Under the pieces are notes generated by a model. The model worked only from the letters and a program-made list of their open reading frames with translations, did no database searches and was not told where the DNA came from. A stretch of DNA of 8,949 bases from CAYYMX01 sp964473045 (GTDB lineage: Bacteria; Pseudomonadota; Alphaproteobacteria; Methylaequorales; Methylaequoraceae). Positions 1-5,879 of this stretch are shown here, piece after piece. The position numbers and the translations under genes were made by a program. Each line of letters opens with the position of its first letter. Within the stretch, counting starts at the first letter, position 1. The stretch spans positions 1 through 8,949 of the forward strand of contig CAYYMX010000059.1 of assembly GCA_964473045.1 (NCBI GenBank). Reading direction: 5' to 3'.

Positions 1-20
1 TCCTTAGGAACTTTTTGCAT
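1..20 (-). CDS. possible 5' end of a divergent gene, cut by the window edge
   Basis: On the minus strand an ATG at 20-18 opens a frame (Met-Gln-Lys-Val-Pro-Lys...) that runs off the window. It starts 13 bp from the divergent yggS-type gene, similar to the other tight divergent pairs here. Only six codons are visible, so the product cannot be identified. In some alphaproteobacteria leuS lies near yggS, but these codons neither support nor exclude that. It may be a chance ATG. Confidence 0.25.
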
Positions 21-21
21 A

Positions 22-27
22 TATAAA
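22..27 (+). promoter_or_regulatory. candidate -10 box of yggS (leaderless arrangement)
   Basis: TATAAA is followed by 6 nt and then the ATG at 34. With normal -10 to start-site spacing, transcription would begin at or next to the A of the start codon. The -35 would fall at the window edge and cannot be judged. In such AT-rich DNA the match alone is weak evidence. Confidence 0.35.
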
Positions 28-33
28 TTAAGT

Positions 34-708
34 ATGTCTGATATCATTCAAAATTATAATTCTATTATAAACCAAATAAAATTTTATAAAAAAAAATTTT
101 CTAAGACTTCTAAAAACCCTAAGTTAATAGTGGTATCTAAAACTTTTTCAAATGAAAAAATTGAAGTAATAATAAATAAAGGTCATAGAATCTTTGGTGA
201 AAATAGAGTTCAGGAGGCAATAGAAAAGTGGCCAGAGCTAAAATCCCAATATAATGATATAGAGCTTCATCTTCTAGGAGGGCTTCAATCGAATAAAATA
301 AAGCAAGCATTAGAAATTTTCGATGTTATTCAAACAATTGACCGTGAAAAGATTGTACTAAAAGTTTTAAAACATCTTGAAAAAACTAAATATAAAAAAA
401 AACATAGATTTTTTGTCCAAATTAATACTGGTGATGAATCGCAAAAAAATGGAATACAAATTAATGAAACAAAAGATTTTGTTAAATGGTGTTTATTTGA
501 TCAAAGGCTTAATGTTACGGGGCTAATGTGCATTCCTCCTGCAAATGATCTTTCATCAATTCATTTTAACTTGTTAAGTGATTTATGTGAAAAGTGTAAC
601 TTGAAGGAGACAAGTATGGGAATGACAAATGACTTTAAGGAAGCTATTCAGTTTGGTGCCACTTATTTAAGAATTGGTACAGGAGTTTTTGGTGCTAGAA
701 AAAACTAG
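34..708 (+). CDS. yggS: YggS/PROSC-family pyridoxal-phosphate-binding protein
   Basis: This is a cytosolic PLP-binding protein of the YggS/PLPBP family, which has no established enzymatic activity and helps keep free PLP and amino/keto-acid pools balanced. The 224-residue length is normal. The PLP lysine is K36 in the strand LIVVSKTF. Family motifs follow in order: FGENRVQEA (54-62), HLLGGLQSNK (79-88), QINTGDESQKNGI (129-141), GLMCIPP (163-169), SMGMTND (194-200) and the phosphate-binding RIGTGVFG (213-220). It is a single alanine-racemase-like barrel domain. The ATG at 34 is the only Met that leaves the first helix intact. No Shine-Dalgarno precedes it, and a TATAAA box ends 6 nt before it. 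The stop overlaps that of the convergent L,D-transpeptidase gene in a CTAG. Identification is secure; the physiological role here is inferred from the family. Confidence 0.95.
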   Translation: MSDIIQNYNSIINQIKFYKKKFSKTSKNPKLIVVSKTFSNEKIEVIINKGHRIFGENRVQEAIEKWPELKSQYNDIELHLLGGLQSNKIKQALEIFDVIQTIDREKIVLKVLKHLEKTKYKKKHRFFVQINTGDESQKNGIQINETKDFVKWCLFDQRLNVTGLMCIPPANDLSSIHFNLLSDLCEKCNLKETSMGMTNDFKEAIQFGATYLRIGTGVFGARKN

Positions 709-1217
709 ACAATTATCAAAAATGATACAGGTGAAATGAATTGTAACATTTCACAAAGCTTGCTTTGTTCAATGGCTATACATCCTTCCGTATAATTTTT
801 TTTATTTTCAGCACAGTGGACAAAAATGGCACTGCCTCGGAATTTTTTTGTGGGATTTAAATTAAAACTCGTGGTAACGATAATGTTGTATAAATGATCT
901 TTTCTATAAAGTCTTTCATGCAAATATTTGCCAGGTTTTTTTAAAAGACTATTATATTTTTTGTCCCTTGGGTCTGTAGACCAAATAAAGGATTTCCTTA
1001 TTTTTATTCTGGGTATTCCGCAAGCAGGCTTTTTCGCTCGATCATTTCTAAAAAAAACTTTTTGGAATTTAAAAATGCCTTTAGGTGTAATCATATCACC
1101 TTCTCTAGTTTTTATGCCTATACCATTCTTTCCTATTTTACAGGGTATTTTTTCGTTTTGATAAAAAACATGAGTAATGTTTGTTTTACTTGATTTTTTT
1201 ATTATTATGTTAGTCAT
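705..1217 (-). CDS. YkuD-domain L,D-transpeptidase family protein
   Basis: This is a 170-residue protein of the YkuD fold, whose members use a catalytic Cys to cut and join peptidoglycan stem peptides (3-3 cross-links or protein anchoring). The N-terminal GD-x(2)-TP-x-G motif is at residues 40-47. The catalytic block is GSAIFVHCAENKKNYTEGCI, with conserved His134 and Cys146; the usual S-x-G-C reads T-E-G-C. There is no LysM domain, no signal peptide and no membrane segment, since the N-terminus begins directly with beta-strand sequence (MTNIIIKKSS). Related short alphaproteobacterial proteins also appear as bare catalytic domains, so export, if any, is unexplained. The gene starts 11 bp from the divergent regulator and its stop overlaps yggS. 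Family assignment is strong; substrate and location are unknown. Confidence 0.85.
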   Translation of the reverse strand: MTNIIIKKSSKTNITHVFYQNEKIPCKIGKNGIGIKTREGDMITPKGIFKFQKVFFRNDRAKKPACGIPRIKIRKSFIWSTDPRDKKYNSLLKKPGKYLHERLYRKDHLYNIIVTTSFNLNPTKKFRGSAIFVHCAENKKNYTEGCIAIEQSKLCEMLQFISPVSFLIIV

Positions 1218-1223
1218 TATCTA

Positions 1224-1229
1224 AGAATA
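1224..1229 (-). promoter_or_regulatory. candidate -10 box of the L,D-transpeptidase gene
   Basis: Read on the minus strand this is TATTCT, followed by 6 nt (TAGATA) and the ATG at 1217, the spacing expected for a leaderless mRNA. It overlaps the start codon of the divergent regulator. On the plus strand, TTATCT (1217-1222) lies 6 nt before the regulator ATG at 1229, so both promoters would be compressed into the same few bases. No convincing -35 was found for either. Confidence 0.3.
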
Positions 1230-1894
1230 TGAAAAAGATTGAAAGCGTTCTAGCAATATTTAAAGAAAAAAAAGTTTTTTGTGAACTCTTATCGCTTTTG
1301 GGAGACGAAGGTTATAGGATTAAACATTTGCAAGATTTAGGAATAAAAAAACTAGATGCTAATTTTCAAATACTTATAGTTGACCTAGATTCAAAAAAAA
1401 TAAAAAAAAATCTTATTAAATTTTCCGAATTGCACAATTCCAATGCGTATGTTTTTGGCATTACTAGCCAAAATGCGACTATGCCAAGCTTTGAAAATTT
1501 TAGAATTATCAGGACACCACTTATTTTTAATGAATTTTTGGAAAATGTTAAAAAAGTTTTAGATGAAAAAAAATTTAAATTTGAATTAATACAACTGGAT
1601 GAATTTGTTTTTAGTTCACAAAAATCAATTTTGGTTAATAAAAAAAAAGAATTTCAGATAAATCTTACCGAACTTGAAAATAAATTTTTATCTTATTTAG
1701 TTGAAAAAAGAGATGGAGCAACAAAATCTGATATTTTAAAGAATGTTTGGGGTCATAACAGCCAGTTAAATACCCATACACTTGAATCGCTTATTTACAG
1801 ACTTCGGAGAAAGATTGAAAAAGATCCAAATAAGCCAAAACTTTTGATACAAATTAAAAAAAAGTATTTTATGAATTGCGAAGCTAAAAATTAA
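1229..1894 (+). CDS. OmpR/PhoB-type winged-helix regulator with degenerate receiver domain
   Basis: This is a 221-residue predicted DNA-binding transcription factor. Residues ~1-115 follow the receiver pattern: a beta-3 strand QILIVDLDS has an Asp (D52) at the phospho-acceptor position, and a beta-4 strand YVFGITSQ has the Thr/Ser position. However, the N-terminal acidic pair is absent (MKKIESVLAIFKEKK), and the usual KP motif reads R-T-P (95-97), without the conserved Lys. Residues ~143-216 are a PhoB-type winged helix: INLTELENKFLSYLVEK, then DILKNVWG, then the recognition helix THTLESLIYRLRRKIEKDP; the wing GxGY is replaced by KKKYF. No histidine kinase gene is nearby. This suggests a phosphorylation-independent or atypical regulator. 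A response-regulator gene near lolA recurs in alphaproteobacteria, but I cannot name the target. Its stop overlaps that of lolA. Confidence 0.8.
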   Translation: MKKIESVLAIFKEKKVFCELLSLLGDEGYRIKHLQDLGIKKLDANFQILIVDLDSKKIKKNLIKFSELHNSNAYVFGITSQNATMPSFENFRIIRTPLIFNEFLENVKKVLDEKKFKFELIQLDEFVFSSQKSILVNKKKEFQINLTELENKFLSYLVEKRDGATKSDILKNVWGHNSQLNTHTLESLIYRLRRKIEKDPNKPKLLIQIKKKYFMNCEAKN

Positions 1895-2490
1895 TTTCTA
1901 AAAATTTGACTTCGTGGATCCTCTGCCTGTATATCAAAGTTTGCAGAGCTTATATTGTCGTTAAAATTTAGATTGCTTAGCAAAACTTCAGTTTTAGTGT
2001 TGTCACTCCTAAATACGGTCCATTTTTTCATTTCAAATGGTCTTTTCTCAAAAATTATCTCGACAAAACCTTTATTAGAAAATTTTTCTTCAGTTAACTT
2101 TATTTGGATTTTGTTCTCTCCTTCTTTTAGACTTATTACGTCCAATGTTTCTGAATTAAAGTTTTTAAATAACAGAAGTTTAACAGGTACATCATCAAGT
2201 TTATAAAAAACAATATTTTTTAGTTTTTTGTTTATTGTAGCAATTTTTTTCCCATCACCAATTATTAGCAATGGGATTTCTTTGTATTCGATTCTAACTT
2301 TTCCAGGTCTAAGAATTATAATGTTTCCAGTCAAAATATCACCATTATTATTTATTTGAATAAAATTCGATTTCATAGAATGAAAACTTTCAAGATAATC
2401 AAAAATTTTCTCAACATTTGCTTCGCTATAAGATATTTTAAAAAACAAAAAACAAAAAATTACAAATTTGATACGAAGATACTTAATCAT
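1891..2490 (-). CDS. lolA: LolA, periplasmic outer-membrane lipoprotein carrier
   Basis: This is a 199-residue periplasmic chaperone that takes lipoproteins released by LolCDE at the inner membrane and delivers them to the outer membrane. An N-terminal signal peptide is visible: KYLRIK followed by the hydrophobic stretch FVIFCFLFF, with likely cleavage around residues 22-24 (SYS-EA). The LolA pattern follows: SNFIQ...GDILTGNIIILRPGKVRIEY (41-69), then PLLIIGDGKKIATINKKL (73-90), a VPVKLLL segment (101-107) and a C-terminal sheet ending FDIQAEDPR. Length and motif order are normal for alphaproteobacterial LolA. It starts 15 bp from the divergent LpoA-like lipoprotein gene, whose product would be a client. 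A perfect TATAAT lies 6 nt before the ATG and no Shine-Dalgarno is seen. Its TAA overlaps the regulator stop within TTAA. Confidence 0.9.
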   Translation of the reverse strand: MIKYLRIKFVIFCFLFFKISYSEANVEKIFDYLESFHSMKSNFIQINNNGDILTGNIIILRPGKVRIEYKEIPLLIIGDGKKIATINKKLKNIVFYKLDDVPVKLLLFKNFNSETLDVISLKEGENKIQIKLTEEKFSNKGFVEIIFEKRPFEMKKWTVFRSDNTKTEVLLSNLNFNDNISSANFDIQAEDPRSQIFRN

Positions 2491-2505
2491 GATATTATTA
2501 TAACT
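2468..2505. promoter_or_regulatory. bidirectional promoter region between lolA and the LpoA-like gene
   Basis: Only 15 bp separate the two start codons. Toward lolA (minus strand), a perfect TATAAT occupies 2502-2497, 6 nt from the ATG at 2490. Toward the lipoprotein gene (plus strand), TATTAT at 2493-2498 lies 7 nt from the ATG at 2506, with TTGATA (2468-2473) as a possible -35 at a long 19-bp spacing. The two -10 boxes overlap, so polymerase binding in the two directions should be mutually exclusive. Both would give leaderless or nearly leaderless mRNAs. Confidence 0.45.
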
Positions 2506-4530
2506 ATGAGAATTAGAAGTTTAAGTTTAAAGATTTATTTAATCGTTTTAATTACTTTAGCTCTAGGAGGTTGTCAAATAAACCAGAAAATTAGTTCTTT
2601 AAAACAAGATTTACTAAAAACCAATGAAATGGTTAAAGAAAACACACAAAAAAAGGAAATTAAAGAACTAAAAGAGGAAGAAGAAAAAAATAATGATGTT
2701 AATTTTGAAACAGTGGTGAGTGATGATCCAGAAAAAGGATCAAAAGACGGAAGGTCTGATTTTCTTGAACTAAACAAACCCAGAAAGGAAGAGAGTCAAA
2801 TCACAACATTTTTCTCAAAACTTTTTGGTCCAGAGGAGTTACCTAAAGGCAATTCTCAGCCAGAAAATTTACGAGAATCTGAACTAAATCTGCAAGTAAA
2901 AGATAAGGAAGAAAAAAGCGAGGAGATTTCAGGTCATCTTAGAGTTGAGACAGAGGTAGAAGATGAAACTAAAAAAAGTGATACCAATTTTAAAACTCTT
3001 AAAGCTGATAATTCTGAAAAGCTTAAAGAGGATAATTTTGGTTTTCTTGAATTAAACAAACCCAGAAAAGAAGAGAGTCAAATCACAACATTTTTCTCAA
3101 AAATTTTTGGTCCTAAAGAAGACCCAACGAAAGTTGGTATTAAACCTGAAAATTTTGAAGAGTCTATACCAAATATAGAAAAAAAAGAGAACATCAATGC
3201 TACAACTGTTAATGAAACGAAATCAAAAAAAACATTTAAACCAAGGTTGGAGCCAAAACTAGATATCAAAGATCTTGAGCCTGTTGTGGATTTAGACGAA
3301 GATAGAAGTAATAAAGAAATTGGACAAAGTGAAAATACACAAAATTTAAAAAACGAAAAAACAGTTTTTTTCCAACTAAAAAAACCCTTGCAAAAAACTC
3401 GTAAAGAAAGAATTACCAAAAAAAATAATCTTGTAGGTCTTTTAGTACCCCTTACTGGCAGCAAAAAGTCTGCTGGCGAATTAGTGGTTAATACCCTGCG
3501 TTATAATATTTTAAAAAATCCAACAGATTTGATTTTTAGAATTTACGATACAAAGGGCACTCCTGCAGGAGCGATAAAGGGTGCACAAAAAGCCATTGAT
3601 GAAGATGTCAATGTTTTTATAGGCCCAATTTTTTCTGATGAAACTAAGCAAATAAGGGATGCTTTTAAAAGTCGCTCAACAATTTTTTTTAGTCTTTCAA
3701 CAGATACGTCAAATAATTCAGAAAATGTTATTATTACTGGCCAAAGTCCAGAAAACCAAATTACCTGTATTACTCAAGATATAATTTTTCAAGAAAAAAA
3801 GAATGTTCTTTTAATTTTTCACGATGGGAAATACGGTGAGATCGTAAAAAAAAGTTTATTTGATAATATTAAGGAAAAAAATTACTTTGATTTAATTCAA
3901 ATTGAATTTTTTGAAATTCTGGAAAATGACAATTTAAATGAAAAAATAAAGGTTTTAAGTAATTTTCAAAATAGAAAAAATCAGCTTGAGAATAAAATTA
4001 AAAGTATTAAAAAAGATAAAAATCTATCGGCTCAAGAGAAAAGATTCGAGCTCAAAAAACTGGACAAAAGATTAACATTAGGTGATCTTCCATTTGATGC
4101 AATAATTATTGCTTCAGAAGGAAACAAGCTTCTTGAGATCCTTTCTCACCTAGCTTTTTATGATATTAATACTAAAAATACTTTAATATATGGAACCGGA
4201 CTATGGGAAAATACGGAGAAAAAAGAAACTGTTTACGAAAATAGTTTTTTTGCTACAGATATAAAAAGCCCTTCAACTGAATTTGTCCAGGATTACAAAA
4301 TAAATTTTTCCAAAAGTCCACCAACAGCAATCTTTCATCTTGCTGACTTGATAGAATTTGTTAAGGATTTTAAGAGATCTGAACTTTCTTATCCCGAGGG
4401 AAAAATTTATAACGGTAAATTTAGTAATAGTGTTCTTAAGGATGGTCTCTTCTTGCGTGAAGTATATATAAAAAAAATCAATAAAAATTCACTGAATAAT
4501 ATTACTAGTTGTTCAACAGATGTTCTTTAG
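2506..4530 (+). CDS. LpoA-like penicillin-binding-protein activator lipoprotein with extended repeat linker
   Basis: This is a predicted outer-membrane lipoprotein of 674 residues. I chose the ATG at 2506 because it gives a clean lipoprotein signal, MRIRSLSLKIYLIVLITL then lipobox ALGGC with lipidated Cys23. The frame is open back to 2356, but that start would run through lolA and bury the signal. Gln24 is not an inner-membrane retention signal. Residues ~24-305 are a highly charged Glu/Lys-rich, probably disordered linker carrying two near-identical motif copies (86-109 and 180-203) and a weaker third (288-294). From ~309 the periplasmic-binding-protein fold begins: VGLLVPLTG, then AGAIKGAQKAIDEDVNVFIGPIFSDE, and later LPFDAIIIASEG, with a coiled-coil-like insert between. 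The family stimulates class A penicillin-binding proteins (shown for gammaproteobacterial LpoA). The N-terminal TPR domain of LpoA is not evident. The last 26 bp overlap rdgB. Confidence 0.82.
   Translation: MRIRSLSLKIYLIVLITLALGGCQINQKISSLKQDLLKTNEMVKENTQKKEIKELKEEEEKNNDVNFETVVSDDPEKGSKDGRSDFLELNKPRKEESQITTFFSKLFGPEELPKGNSQPENLRESELNLQVKDKEEKSEEISGHLRVETEVEDETKKSDTNFKTLKADNSEKLKEDNFGFLELNKPRKEESQITTFFSKIFGPKEDPTKVGIKPENFEESIPNIEKKENINATTVNETKSKKTFKPRLEPKLDIKDLEPVVDLDEDRSNKEIGQSENTQNLKNEKTVFFQLKKPLQKTRKERITKKNNLVGLLVPLTGSKKSAGELVVNTLRYNILKNPTDLIFRIYDTKGTPAGAIKGAQKAIDEDVNVFIGPIFSDETKQIRDAFKSRSTIFFSLSTDTSNNSENVIITGQSPENQITCITQDIIFQEKKNVLLIFHDGKYGEIVKKSLFDNIKEKNYFDLIQIEFFEILENDNLNEKIKVLSNFQNRKNQLENKIKSIKKDKNLSAQEKRFELKKLDKRLTLGDLPFDAIIIASEGNKLLEILSHLAFYDINTKNTLIYGTGLWENTEKKETVYENSFFATDIKSPSTEFVQDYKINFSKSPPTAIFHLADLIEFVKDFKRSELSYPEGKIYNGKFSNSVLKDGLFLREVYIKKINKNSLNNITSCSTDVL
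2761..2831 (+). repeat. linker repeat, copy 1 (period 282 bp)
   Basis: This 71-bp segment encodes FLELNKPRKEES...TTFFSKLFGP (residues 86-109 of the LpoA-like lipoprotein). It matches 3043-3113 at 68 of 71 positions by eye; two of the three differences are synonymous and the third changes Leu to Ile. Looser similarity extends further: D-x-NF-x-T before the core (N66 matching N161) and PEN-x(2)-ES after it. The whole unit is therefore about 94 codons, duplicated in frame. Confidence 0.9.
3043..3113 (+). repeat. linker repeat, copy 2
   Basis: This is the second copy of the core motif (residues 180-203 of the LpoA-like lipoprotein), 282 bp downstream of copy 1. The sequence between the two cores has diverged strongly while the core has not. 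A degenerate third version of the F-x-L-x-K-P head appears at 3367-3387 (FFQLKKP, residues 288-294), just before the folded domain. Confidence 0.9.
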
Positions 4531-5107
4531 CTAATTTTTTAAAAGCTTCATATCTATGGTCAATCAATATTTTTTCGGAGTGTAGCATTTGTCCAAAAGT
4601 CTTTTTGTAGTTTCTTGGAATAAAGAATGGGTCGTATCCAAATCCATTTTTTCCTGCAGGAGGCCAAGTTATTTCCCCTTTCACCTCTCCGGTGTAAAAA
4701 TTTAAATCTCCGTTTGTCCACCTAATTGCTATGGTGCAATAAAATTTAGCACAGTAGTCAGGATTTTTTTTCCCTCTAATTTCTGTATACAGTTTTTTCA
4801 TTGCATTGTACCACCCACCGCATTTACTAGATAATCTTGAGGAAAAAACTCCAGGCCTTCCATTTAGAGATCTAATACACAATCCAGAATCATCAGCTAT
4901 AGATATAAATGTTTTAGGGATACTAAGAGCCTTAATCCGTGCATTTTCTTTAAAAGATTTTCCAGTTTCAGTAACATTGCCAATTTTTATCTCAGATGAT
5001 GTTAAAATTCTCAAATTAAATTTTGACATTAAACTTTTAAATTCTTTTATTTTCCCTTTATTATGACTAGCTATTACAATTGTTTGATTAACTAAAGATT
5101 TTTTCAT
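4505..5107 (-). CDS. rdgB: RdgB/HAM1-family XTP/dITP pyrophosphatase
   Basis: This 200-residue cytosolic nucleotide-pool sanitiser hydrolyses dITP, XTP and ITP to monophosphates plus pyrophosphate, keeping deaminated purines out of DNA and RNA. The N-terminal IVIASHNKGKIKEF (10-23) is the substrate-binding start of the fold. ADDSGL (71-76) with GRPGVFSSR (83-91), and NGFGYDPFF (154-162) followed by DHR (183-185), are the other hallmark blocks; the common SHR reads DHR. The start was placed at 5107 because it gives the family's normal N-terminus and directly follows the rph stop (TAA-A-ATG), implying translational coupling. An in-frame ATG at 5149 would overlap rph by 41 bp and add a Lys-rich tail. 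The 3' end overlaps the convergent lipoprotein gene by 26 bp. Confidence 0.93.
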   Translation of the reverse strand: MKKSLVNQTIVIASHNKGKIKEFKSLMSKFNLRILTSSEIKIGNVTETGKSFKENARIKALSIPKTFISIADDSGLCIRSLNGRPGVFSSRLSSKCGGWYNAMKKLYTEIRGKKNPDYCAKFYCTIAIRWTNGDLNFYTGEVKGEITWPPAGKNGFGYDPFFIPRNYKKTFGQMLHSEKILIDHRYEAFKKLAKEHLLNN

Positions 5108-5108
5108 T

Positions 5109-5822
5109 TTAACTAATAATTTTTTTTTGGAGTTTAAAAATCTTTTCAACTGCTTTTTGACAGTAAGAAATCATTTTAACTGTAGAATCTTGGTTAAATG
5201 TATTTTTTTCTGCAGATATTTGTATTTCTGCAATACCAGAATTTTTGGTAAAAACAAAATTAGCGTCAACATCAGCTCTAGAGTCTTCTTTATAATCTAA
5301 ATCAACAAAAATTTCTCCATCTAGAATTCCGCATGATATAGCCCCTAGAAAGTCTTTAATTGGGTTTTCAACTAGAACTCCACCATCAATGAATTTTTTT
5401 ACAGCCAAACCTAGTGCGATATAAGCGCCGTTAATGCTAACCGTTCTTGTCCCACCATCAGCCTCAATAACGTCGCAATCAATTAAAAATTGGTATCCAG
5501 AAATTTTTTTTAAGTCGATTATATTTCTCAGTGAACGTCCAATAAGCCTTTGAATTTCTATGGATCTGCTAGATTGTTTCCCAAATTTAGTGTTTCTAAT
5601 GTTTCTTTTGGTTGTGGATGCTGGTAGCATTGAATATTCAGCAGTTAACCACCCAGAACCTGAATTTTTGAGCCAACTGGGAATATCTTTTTCGAGAGTT
5701 GCAGTACAGATGACTTTGGTATTACCAAAACTTATTAGACATGAACCATGTGCATTACTAATATAATTTTTCTCAACAGTAATTTCTCTTATTTGATTCT
5801 TTTTCCTATTGAAATTTCTCAT
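5109..5822 (-). CDS. rph: RNase PH, phosphorolytic 3'-5' exoribonuclease
   Basis: This 237-residue enzyme trims 3' ends of tRNA precursors using phosphate and forms a homohexameric ring. Family blocks are clear: GNTKVICTATLEKDIPSWL (33-51), GWLTAEYSMLPAST (57-70), GKQSSRSIEIQRLIGRSLR (81-99), DCDVIEADGGTRTVSINGAY (115-134) and EDSRADVDANFV (179-190). Phosphate/RNA-binding R86 and R126 and the conserved D180 and D186 are present. Two blocks deviate: the start reads MRNFNR where MRPDGR is usual, and the usual EVQGTAE reads EIQISAE (199-205). The downstream rdgB begins one base after the stop, so the pair forms a coupled operon, a common bacterial arrangement. The start at 5822 lies 57 bp from the divergent hrcA. 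Confidence 0.95.
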   Translation of the reverse strand: MRNFNRKKNQIREITVEKNYISNAHGSCLISFGNTKVICTATLEKDIPSWLKNSGSGWLTAEYSMLPASTTKRNIRNTKFGKQSSRSIEIQRLIGRSLRNIIDLKKISGYQFLIDCDVIEADGGTRTVSINGAYIALGLAVKKFIDGGVLVENPIKDFLGAISCGILDGEIFVDLDYKEDSRADVDANFVFTKNSGIAEIQISAEKNTFNQDSTVKMISYCQKAVEKIFKLQKKIIS

Positions 5823-5833
5823 ACTAAAATATA

Positions 5834-5839
5834 ATTATA
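5834..5839 (-). promoter_or_regulatory. candidate -10 box of rph-rdgB
   Basis: A perfect TATAAT reads on the minus strand, 11 nt before the rph ATG at 5822. A second TATATT-like box lies even closer. No good -35 lies at 17 bp. Transcription from here would leave a leader of only a few bases, and no Shine-Dalgarno is visible. Confidence 0.4.
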
Positions 5840-5844
5840 TTCAG

Positions 5845-5871
5845 TTGATTTAAAAAAATAAAACTTTAAAT
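5845..5871 (+). promoter_or_regulatory. candidate hrcA-grpE promoter
   Basis: TTGATT (5845-5850) and TTAAAT (5866-5871) are separated by 15 bp and the -10 ends 8 nt before the hrcA ATG at 5880, again near-leaderless. This is a weak match in AT-rich DNA. No CIRCE inverted repeat (TTAGCACTC-N9-GAGTGCTAA) is present, so autoregulation by HrcA is not supported here. Confidence 0.3.
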
Positions 5872-5879
5872 CTCATTCT

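Noticed and set aside
2356..2505. Upstream in-frame start (ATG at 2356) for the LpoA-like gene
   Set aside because: It would overlap lolA by 135 bp and bury the lipoprotein signal peptide and lipobox 50 residues inside the protein; the ATG at 2506 gives a textbook lipoprotein N-terminus.
3078..3464. 128-codon open frame on the minus strand, antisense to the lipoprotein linker
   Set aside because: It is a mirror of the Lys/Glu-rich coding strand (Phe/Ser/Leu-rich, no start context, no recognisable domain), and the plus-strand frame has clear repeat and domain structure.
5108..5149. Upstream in-frame start (ATG at 5149, minus strand) for rdgB
   Set aside because: It overlaps the end of rph by 41 bp and adds a non-homologous Lys-rich tail; the start at 5107 yields the family's standard N-terminus one base after the rph stop.
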